Below are positions 59,021 to 64,000 of a stretch of DNA of 64,000 nt, in pieces. The DNA comes from Actinoplanes sp. TBRC 11911 (GTDB taxonomy: Bacteria > Actinomycetota > Actinomycetes > Mycobacteriales > Micromonosporaceae). Below the pieces are notes generated by a model. That model saw nothing but the letters and a program-made list of their open reading frames with translations. It was not told the origin of the DNA and made no database searches. Made by a program: the position numbers and the translations under genes. Position 1 is the stretch's first letter, and the number at the start of each line of letters is the position of its first letter. The stretch covers positions 186,001 to 250,000 of the forward strand of contig NZ_JABBNC010000008.1 in NCBI RefSeq assembly GCF_012933445.1. The letters are read 5' to 3'.

Positions 59021-59488
59021 TCAGCTCCAGAGCGCACACCACGTCTTCTCGCCGACCACCCCGTCAACCGACAGCGGATTCCCGTCGAAGTCGACATTGT
59101 CCGTCTGGAACGCCCGCACAGCCGACAACGTGTTGGACCCGAACACCCCGTCCGCCTTTCCGGGGTCGAACGGATCGTGGTCGAAGCTCTGCAAGATTTC
59201 CTGAAGGAGCTTCACCCCGTCCCCGGTCGAGCCTTCCTTGACCGTGTCCGGTGCCAGCCTCGCCCACGTCTTCGGGCCGACGGTCCCGTCGACGCTCAGC
59301 GGGAACGAGAACGCCCAGAACTCGCCGACGCCGCGGTCCAGCTGGTACCGGATCACCCGGTTCTTGGTCACCGGGCCGAAGATGCCGTCGTCGGTGCCCG
59401 GTGGCAGATAGAAGCGGCAAATCAAGGCTCGCTGCGCCTTCTTGACGGCGTCGCCTTTCGAGCCCGCTTTGATGGTCGGATTCGCCAT
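59021..59488 (-). CDS. Double peptidoglycan-binding domain (PG_binding_1) protein without signal peptide
   Basis: A 155-residue protein made of two PG_binding_1 modules: KAGSKGDAVKKAQRAL with DDGIFGPVTKNRVIRYQ and VDGTVGPKTWARL in the first; EGSTGDGVKLLQEIL with ADGVFGSNTLSAVRAFQ and VDGVVGEKTWCAL in the second. No signal peptide, lipobox or membrane helix is present, and no hydrolase domain is attached. How it reaches the wall is unclear. A GGAGGAATATCA sequence just upstream provides the ribosome site of ATG 59488. Confidence 0.8.
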   Translation of the reverse strand: MANPTIKAGSKGDAVKKAQRALICRFYLPPGTDDGIFGPVTKNRVIRYQLDRGVGEFWAFSFPLSVDGTVGPKTWARLAPDTVKEGSTGDGVKLLQEILQSFDHDPFDPGKADGVFGSNTLSAVRAFQTDNVDFDGNPLSVDGVVGEKTWCALWS

Positions 59489-59570
59489 TGATATTCCTCC
59501 TGGAAAAGAGCGCCACGAGCCGGCGCGGTTCCCTCAGCATCAGCGGGCCGCCCGATAGATCGATAGCCGT

Positions 59571-60392
59571 ATGTCGCAAGCCGGACACGGGGTGAGCCGG
59601 ACCGGTGGGACAGCCCGGTCGTGCGTGAGGAGATGTTGTTGCAGGCGGCCGGGCGAAGACCTGGGGACCCTTCGTCGAGGCGTACCGGAGGCCCTCGTTC
59701 TGGGACATGCCACGACGTTGCGCGAGAAACGATCATGGGCGTTTGTGCTGTTCGTTTCTCTGCTCGCGCTCAGCGGGCTCGCGTGGGGGGTCGTCTACGT
59801 CGCCGCGATCCGGGCCGGAATGCGCGACAAGACGTTTGCGATGCCGTTGTTCGCCTTAGGACTGAATCTGTCGTGGGAAGGGCTGTACGCGGTCGTCTCG
59901 CTCGTGGCCGGCGGGGAGGTTCTCTTTCAAGGCTTCATCGATGCGCTGTGGGCGCTGCTCGACTGCGGGATCCTCTACACCTATCTGCGTTACGGGCGGG
60001 TCGGGGCGCGGTGGGTGTTCGGGACGTGGACCGTGCTCGCGCTGGCCACCTCGTTCATTCTGCAACTGTTGTTCCTCAACGAGTTCGGGTCGCGGATGGG
60101 CAGCGCCTACTCGGCGTTTCTGCAGAACCTGCTGATGTCGATTCTGTTCATCAACATGTTCGTCACTCGTCGTGGGACGGCCGGGCAGTCACTGTTGATC
60201 GCGGTCGCCAAATGGCTCGGGACGCTGGCGCCGACAATCGCTTTCGGCGTGCTCGGCCACAGCCTTTTCTTTCTCGTCTGCGGTGCCCTGTGCACGCTTT
60301 TCGATCTGGCCTATATCGGCTTGCTGGCGCGCCCGGCGTCGATCGCATTGTTCGTCGATTCTCCGGTGCCGGAGAGATCCCCGGTGGGGTGA
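59571..60392 (+). CDS. Probable membrane terpene cyclase of the Pyr4/PaxB type
   Basis: A 273-residue protein with about seven membrane helices after a Cys/Arg-rich leader that may not be translated. The segment [20 protein letters not shown] (Glu103), then [19 protein letters not shown] (Asp131) and [13 protein letters not shown] near the C-terminus (Asp245) recall the fungal Pyr4/PaxB family of transmembrane terpene cyclases, where a Glu in helix 2 and an Asp near the end are essential. If the first ~40 residues are discounted, spacing matches that family's ~240-residue length. A TTG at 59718 would remove the odd leader. No prenyltransferase is adjacent; the substrate is unknown. Confidence 0.5.
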   Translation: MSQAGHGVSRTGGTARSCVRRCCCRRPGEDLGTLRRGVPEALVLGHATTLREKRSWAFVLFVSLLALSGLAWGVVYVAAIRAGMRDKTFAMPLFALGLNLSWEGLYAVVSLVAGGEVLFQGFIDALWALLDCGILYTYLRYGRVGARWVFGTWTVLALATSFILQLLFLNEFGSRMGSAYSAFLQNLLMSILFINMFVTRRGTAGQSLLIAVAKWLGTLAPTIAFGVLGHSLFFLVCGALCTLFDLAYIGLLARPASIALFVDSPVPERSPVG

Positions 60393-60477
60393 GGCGTTCG
60401 TTCTCGGGGCGCAACCGGGCTGCGATACCGTCGGTGCGCCCCCGTCTGGCGGGGGCGAACGATCAAGGGAGACACGC

Positions 60478-60672
60478 ATGTCCGACTCTTCCGCCGAATC
60501 CGACGCGACCGACGCCGAACCGACTGAGGAGGTCTTCGAGAACCGGGCGGCCCGGCGGGCCAAGGGCAAGAAGACGCCCGGCCGCACCGAAATCTTCGGC
60601 AAGGGGCAGCCGCCGGCCGGCCGCGGCTCCGTGCAGAGCCCCCGGCAGTACGGCAACCGGCGTAGCGGCTGA
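60478..60672 (+). CDS. Small charged hypothetical protein
   Basis: A 64-residue protein starting [20 protein letters not shown], then [15 protein letters not shown] and a Pro/Gly/Arg-rich end. The first 25 residues are acidic and the rest basic, so it is probably disordered. An AAGGGAG ribosome site lies 7 nt before ATG 60478. Small proteins of this pattern recur in actinomycetes, as I recall, but I know of no function. Lies between the terpene cyclase-like gene and the ABC exporter. Confidence 0.65.
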   Translation: MSDSSAESDATDAEPTEEVFENRAARRAKGKKTPGRTEIFGKGQPPAGRGSVQSPRQYGNRRSG

Positions 60673-60808
60673 CCAGGAGAAACGGCCGGGCGTAATCGCT
60701 CGGCCGCACCCCTTTCCGGGCGAAAATGGGTTGCGCCGACCGGCTGCGGGCAAGAAATGTCACACCCGTACGGGACGATGCGGCCATGCCCAACGGAGGG
60801 GGACCACC

Positions 60809-61792
60809 ATGACCACACCGGCCATCGAGACCGCCGGTCTCGTGAAGACGTTCGGTGACAACCGCGCCGTCGACGGTGTCGATCTGTCGGTGCCGGCCGG
60901 CACCGTGTACGGCCTGCTCGGGCCCAACGGCGCGGGCAAGACCACCGTGGTGCGCATGCTGGCGACGCTGTTGCGCCCGGATGGCGGCAGCGCCCGCGTG
61001 TTCGGGCACGACGTGATCCACCAGGCCGACGCGGTCCGCAGCCGGGTGAGCCTGACCGGCCAGTACGCCTCGGTCGACGAGGACCTGACCGGCACGGAGA
61101 ATCTGGTGCTGCTCGCCCGGCTCCTCGGCCATTCCAAATCCCAGGCGCGCGAGCGTGCCGCGCGGCTGCTCGAGGCGTTCGGGCTCACCGACGCCGCCGA
61201 CCGCCAGGTGAAGAAGTATTCGGGCGGCATGCGCCGGCGCATCGACATCGGCGCCAGCATTCTCAACACGCCCGACCTGCTGTTTCTCGACGAGCCGACG
61301 ACCGGGCTCGACCCGCGCAGCCGCAACCAGGTGTGGGACATCGTGCGGCTGGTGGTCGCCCACGGCACGACCGTGCTGCTCACCACGCAATATCTCGACG
61401 AGGCCGACCGATTAGCCGGCCGGATCGCGGTGATCGACCACGGCACGGTGATCGCCGAGGGCACTCCCGGCGAGCTCAAAGCCTCGATCGGGGCCGGCAC
61501 TGTGCACGTCCGGCTGCGCGACCCGGATCAGCGACCGGCCGCCGAGCGGGTGCTGGCCGAGGAACTGGGCACCGCGGTGCAGCTCGATCCCGACCCGGTC
61601 GCGCTGACCGCGCGGGCCGAGGCCGCCGGGTCCGAGCGCGGGGCCGCCGAGCATGCCGCGCGGGTGCTCGGCCGGCTCGCCGAGGCCGGCATCGTGGTCG
61701 ACGACTTCTCCCTCGGCCAGCCCAGCCTCGACGAGGTGTTCCTGGCCCTGACCGACCGCCCCGCCGTCGCCGTCGAGGAGGCCGTGGCATGA
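60809..61792 (+). CDS. ABC exporter ATP-binding protein, DrrA-like
   Basis: A 327-residue ATPase. Walker [19 protein letters not shown], signature [17 protein letters not shown] (SGGM form), Walker [16 protein letters not shown] and the switch His region [14 protein letters not shown]. The C-terminal domain after GELKASIG is typical of DrrA-type drug resistance ATPases, with a closing [24 protein letters not shown] precedes ATG 60809. It overlaps the permease gene by 4 bp, forming a two-gene exporter for an unknown amphipathic drug, antibiotic or lipid. Confidence 0.88.
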   Translation: MTTPAIETAGLVKTFGDNRAVDGVDLSVPAGTVYGLLGPNGAGKTTVVRMLATLLRPDGGSARVFGHDVIHQADAVRSRVSLTGQYASVDEDLTGTENLVLLARLLGHSKSQARERAARLLEAFGLTDAADRQVKKYSGGMRRRIDIGASILNTPDLLFLDEPTTGLDPRSRNQVWDIVRLVVAHGTTVLLTTQYLDEADRLAGRIAVIDHGTVIAEGTPGELKASIGAGTVHVRLRDPDQRPAAERVLAEELGTAVQLDPDPVALTARAEAAGSERGAAEHAARVLGRLAEAGIVVDDFSLGQPSLDEVFLALTDRPAVAVEEAVA

Positions 61793-62628
61793 GCACCGTG
61801 ACCGAACCCGCCGCCTACACCCCGTCCGCCGAGTCGCTGAGCGCCGTCCTGGCGCGCGGCGACAAACCCGGCCGCCCCGGCGCGCTCGCCGCGTCCATCG
61901 CCTTCGGCTGGCGCGCCATGCTGAAGATCAAGCACGTGCCCGAGCAGCTGTTCGACGTGACCGCGTTCCCGATCATCATGACGCTGATGTTCACGTATCT
62001 GTTCGGCGGCGCCCTCGCCGGCTCGACCCGCGAGTACCTGCAGTTCTTCCTGCCCGGCATCATGGTCACCAGCGTCGTGATGATCACCATGTACACCGGC
62101 GTCGGCCTCAACACCGACATCGAGAAGGGCGTCTTCGACCGCTTCCGCACGCTGCCGGTGTGGCGCCCGGCCGCCCTGGTCGGCATGATCTTCGGCGACG
62201 TCCTGCGCTACATCCTGGCCGCCGCCACCATCATGGTCGTCGGCCTGATCCTCGGCTTCCGCCCCGCCGGCGGCCTGATGGGCGTGCTCGCCGGCATCGC
62301 CCTGCTGGTCGTCTTCTCGTTCGCGTTCTCCTGGATCTGGACGATGTTCGGCCTGTTCCTGCGCTCCGAGAAATCCGTGATGGGCGTCAGCATGCTGGTC
62401 CTGTTCCCGCTGACCTTCCTCAGCAACGTCTTCGTCGAGCCGTCCACGATGCCGGGTTGGCTGCAGGCGTTCGTCGAGGTCAACCCCATCTCCCACCTGG
62501 TCACCGCGATCCGCTCCATCATGGCCGGCAGCTGGGACATGGGCGCCGTCATGTGGACGCTGATCGCAAGCGCGGCCCTCGTGGCAGTGTTCGGCACCCT
62601 GACAATGCGCCTGTATAACCGCAAATAA
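61789..62628 (+). CDS. ABC-2 type exporter permease, DrrB-like
   Basis: A 279-residue ABC2_membrane-family permease. After ~50 cytosolic residues ([20 protein letters not shown] is the coupling segment) come six helices; the conserved [20 protein letters not shown] loop and the [20 protein letters not shown] motif are diagnostic of DrrB-type permeases. It pairs with the ATPase by a 4-bp overlap to form a homodimeric exporter. No regulator is adjacent. Downstream lies a 950-bp gene-free region. Confidence 0.88.
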   Translation: MSTVTEPAAYTPSAESLSAVLARGDKPGRPGALAASIAFGWRAMLKIKHVPEQLFDVTAFPIIMTLMFTYLFGGALAGSTREYLQFFLPGIMVTSVVMITMYTGVGLNTDIEKGVFDRFRTLPVWRPAALVGMIFGDVLRYILAAATIMVVGLILGFRPAGGLMGVLAGIALLVVFSFAFSWIWTMFGLFLRSEKSVMGVSMLVLFPLTFLSNVFVEPSTMPGWLQAFVEVNPISHLVTAIRSIMAGSWDMGAVMWTLIASAALVAVFGTLTMRLYNRK

Positions 62629-62715
62629 GACCCTTCCCCGTACGCCTCGGCGAGGAGTTCCGGGGTTTCCGCCCGGCTGGTTGCAACAACAGCTCCTCGC
62701 GCACGACCGGGCTGT

Positions 62716-62769
62716 CCCACCGCTTCAGCCGAACGTGTCACGCCCACCGGTTCAGCCGAACGTGTCGCG
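62716..62769. repeat. 27-bp direct repeat, two copies
   Basis: CCCACCG(C/G)TTCAGCCGAACGTGTC(A/G)CG occurs at 62716-62742 and 62743-62769 without a gap. Confidence 0.8.
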
Positions 62770-62870
62770 CGCCGTGATCGCGCGCCCGCCGCCGTGGCGG
62801 GCCGACGGCGCCTGGCCCGCGGCGCGCGGCCGATGGTGTGGAGCCGATGGCGTGCGGCCGATGGCGAGAG

Positions 62871-62892
62871 CGCGGGCGAGGCCTCGCCCGCG
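62871..62892. repeat. Perfect 22-bp palindrome
   Basis: CGCGGGCGAG (62871-62880) is followed by GC and its exact complement (62883-62892). It lies just before the 15-bp repeat array. Confidence 0.75.
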
Positions 62893-62918
62893 ACAAATCA
62901 CCGCGCAACAATCGCGCC

Positions 62919-63038
62919 GTGACAAATCGCGCCGTGACAAATCGCGCCGTGACAAATCGCGCCGTGACAAATCGCGCCGTGACAAATCGCGCCGTGACAA
63001 ATCGCGCCGTGACAAATCGCGTCGTGACAAATCGCGCC
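62919..63038. repeat. 15-bp tandem repeat, eight copies
   Basis: GTGACAAATCGCGCC repeats at 62919, 62934, 62949, 62964, 62979, 62994, 63009 and 63024 with a single substitution (GTC for GCC before the last unit). A ninth partial copy is at 63051. Frames on both strands are open because 15 is a multiple of three; repeat-only peptides are not credible proteins. Confidence 0.9.
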
Positions 63039-63226
63039 GCAGGCCGCCCCGTGACAAATCGCCACAATAGTCGCCCCGCCACAGATTGCCGTGGCAAATC
63101 GGCTCGTGATAAGCCGCCCCGTGACAGATGGCAGCCTTCGGCTATCGGTCGCATCGGGACCAGGCGCCCTTTCATGCCCTTTGACCGCTTTCGATGCTCC
63201 CGTTCAGGTGTCCGCGGCCGTATTTT

Positions 63227-63279
63227 CGAGACCTTGGAGAGTTATGGCTCGTATGTGGGCACAACTCTCCAAGGTCTCG
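63227..63279 (+). ncRNA. Conserved hairpin, copy 3, with compensating stem changes
   Basis: Perfect 17-bp arms (CGAGACCTTGGAGAGTT at 63227-63243 with 63263-63279) enclose ATGGCTCGTATGTGGGCAC. The loop differs from copies 1 and 2 by one base. The outer stem bases differ on both arms, yet still pair. Flanks are not clearly related to the 390-bp element. Confidence 0.45.
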
Positions 63280-63538
63280 CAATCACGCGATGCCCGGCCG
63301 TCACAAAGGTTGGCGGACAGGTACAAAACGACCGTCCTTTTCGGATGGTCGTCCATCATGCAGGCATTGTCGCCCGAATAATGAGATCGCGGCACCCGGC
63401 GTTGCTGGGCGGCCAGCGCGGCACGGGTCGCGCGCCGGGTTTGGGTGACCGTTCGGGTGGAGGCTCGGGCCGGCACTCGCGCTATCGGAACTGAATGGTG
63501 GTGCTGAGCGTCTTCGGGCGTTACGAACGGCGGTCAGA

Positions 63539-63572
63539 GCGGTGCGGGCCCGGACCGACCGGCCCGCACCGC
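63539..63572 (-). terminator. Hairpin terminator of the phospholipase C gene
   Basis: GCGGTGCGGGCC (63539-63550) pairs with 63561-63572 over a 10-nt loop, 5 bp past the stop of the minus-strand gene. Confidence 0.7.
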
Positions 63573-63577
63573 CACGG

Positions 63578-64000
63578 TCAGCCGGTGATGCTGTCCTTGC
63601 CGGTCTCGAGGTGACCGACGAAGCGCTGCGACCACGCCGTGTCGCTGTGGGTCGTGACCGTCACGTCGTACCAGCCGTGGCTGGTCCGCACCGGGTCGAT
63701 CACCGTCTCTTCCTTGCCGTGCGGAGCAACCTTGATGGTGTGCGGCCGCGCCGAGTTGTAGTGGTTGTGCGTGATCGTGAACGTCACCGCCGACTTGCCG
63801 TGGTTGGCGAGCGACAGCCGCAGCTGGGGCTCGCGTTCCGACCGGCCCTCGTAGTACGTCACGTCGACCGAGAGGTCCTTGCCGACTGCGGCCAGGTCGC
63901 CGGTGAAGCGGCGCAGGAACCGGTTCGGCCCGGTGACGGTAAGGTCGTAGCGGGAGCCGTCCACCGGCCCGGTGCCGGCAACGGTCGCGTGCGGCCGCAC
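63578..64000 (-). CDS. Phospholipase C (phosphocholine-specific type), C-terminal part (cut by window edge)
   Basis: The last 140 residues of a protein entering from the right edge. They match the DUF756-type C-terminal repeat of bacterial non-hemolytic/phosphocholine-specific phospholipase C: GSRYDLTVTGPNRFLRRFTG, LRLSLANHGKSAVTFTITHN and HGWYDVTVTTHSDTAWSQRF, the last two being the strands of a small beta-sandwich. The catalytic phosphatase domain lies outside the window. The enzyme is normally Tat-exported and hydrolyses phospholipid head groups. A terminator follows. Confidence 0.78.
   Translation of the reverse strand: MRPHATVAGTGPVDGSRYDLTVTGPNRFLRRFTGDLAAVGKDLSVDVTYYEGRSEREPQLRLSLANHGKSAVTFTITHNHYNSARPHTIKVAPHGKEETVIDPVRTSHGWYDVTVTTHSDTAWSQRFVGHLETGKDSITG

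Larger units (their letters stand above)
62629..63577. other. Gene-free, repeat-rich intergenic region
   Basis: No convincing gene. It holds a 27-bp direct repeat, a 22-bp palindrome, eight 15-bp tandem units, the third hairpin copy and the terminator of the phospholipase gene, each listed separately. The segment 63300-63420 has a smaller stem (ACGACCGTCC with GGATGGTCGT near 63327-63351). Confidence 0.8.

Noticed and set aside
62681..63070. A repeat protein of RRDKS or AVTNR units
   Set aside because: Frames on both strands are open only because the 15-bp DNA unit lacks stops; no ribosome site or family match.
1..64000. tRNA, rRNA, prophage or insertion sequence
   Set aside because: I looked for cloverleaf-like segments, transposase DDE motifs, integrases and phage structural genes and recognised none. 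A covariance-model scan would be decisive for tRNAs.

Overview
The window is high-GC actinobacterial DNA. GTG starts, leaderless-looking promoters, many one-component regulators and secreted degradative enzymes suggest a soil actinomycete; an Actinoplanes-like member of the Micromonosporaceae is my best inference, but no rRNA, tRNA or other phylogenetic marker is present to prove it. I recognise no prophage, insertion sequence, CRISPR array, rRNA or tRNA. The region looks like accessory catabolic and surface-biology DNA rather than core genome.

Layout. 0-2.4 kb: the 5' end of a flavin oxidase, then a TetR regulator fused to a cupin-like domain in a run with an SRPBCC protein and a DsbA-fold protein, followed by a degenerate 62-bp tandem repeat. 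3-7.6 kb: a secreted von Willebrand A protein with a membrane-anchored partner, an acidic-repeat membrane protein and a fatty acyl-AMP ligase. 7.6-8.85 kb: a gene-free stretch built from four kinds of repeat, including the first copy of a dispersed hairpin element. 8.85-15.4 kb: hemerythrin, DHA2 efflux pump, DUF4190 protein, an MmyB-like regulator divergent from an SDR, and a MarR gene divergent from a cytosolic AmiC-like sensor. 15.4-20.5 kb: a 1704-residue LPXTG-anchored IPT/TIG adhesin. 20.7-26 kb: permease plus acetamidase/formamidase, a GH20 hexosaminidase and an orphan solute-binding lipoprotein. 26-33 kb: further MmyB-like regulators, an FMN reductase, a LuxR regulator, a methyltransferase with a MarR gene, a PLP decarboxylase and a chloroperoxidase-like hydrolase. 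33.1-36.2 kb: a secreted ExeM-type nuclease with two chitin-binding modules.

The clearest pathway is at 38.8-46.3 kb, all on the minus strand: a complete trans-4-hydroxy-L-proline catabolic operon. It runs GntR regulator, three D-hydroxyproline dehydrogenase subunits, 1-pyrroline-4-hydroxy-2-carboxylate deaminase, hydroxyproline 2-epimerase and 2-oxoglutarate semialdehyde dehydrogenase. Two nearly identical operator-like sites bracket the gntR and dehydrogenase promoters, and two tandem AraC genes follow. The dehydrogenase subunits carry striking low-complexity insertions.

46.4-54 kb holds a small hydrolase, an FAD monooxygenase, a ThDP enzyme with a cyclase-family hydrolase, a DUF4118/GAF histidine kinase and a DUF6745-like membrane protein. 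54-64 kb holds a fourth MmyB-like regulator with a divergent SDR, a broken NlpC/P60 gene, an AhpD-like protein, a GlcG-like protein with a TetR regulator, an MmpS-like lipoprotein, a peptidoglycan-binding protein, a probable membrane terpene cyclase of the Pyr4/PaxB type, a DrrAB-type ABC exporter, another repeat-rich gene desert with a third hairpin copy, and the 3' end of a phospholipase C.

The most unusual non-coding signal is the hairpin element. Three copies (8003-8057, 36371-36425, 63227-63279) share a 19-nt loop almost exactly, and the third copy has changed stem bases while keeping them paired. Two copies sit in 390-bp inverted repeats 28 kb apart.
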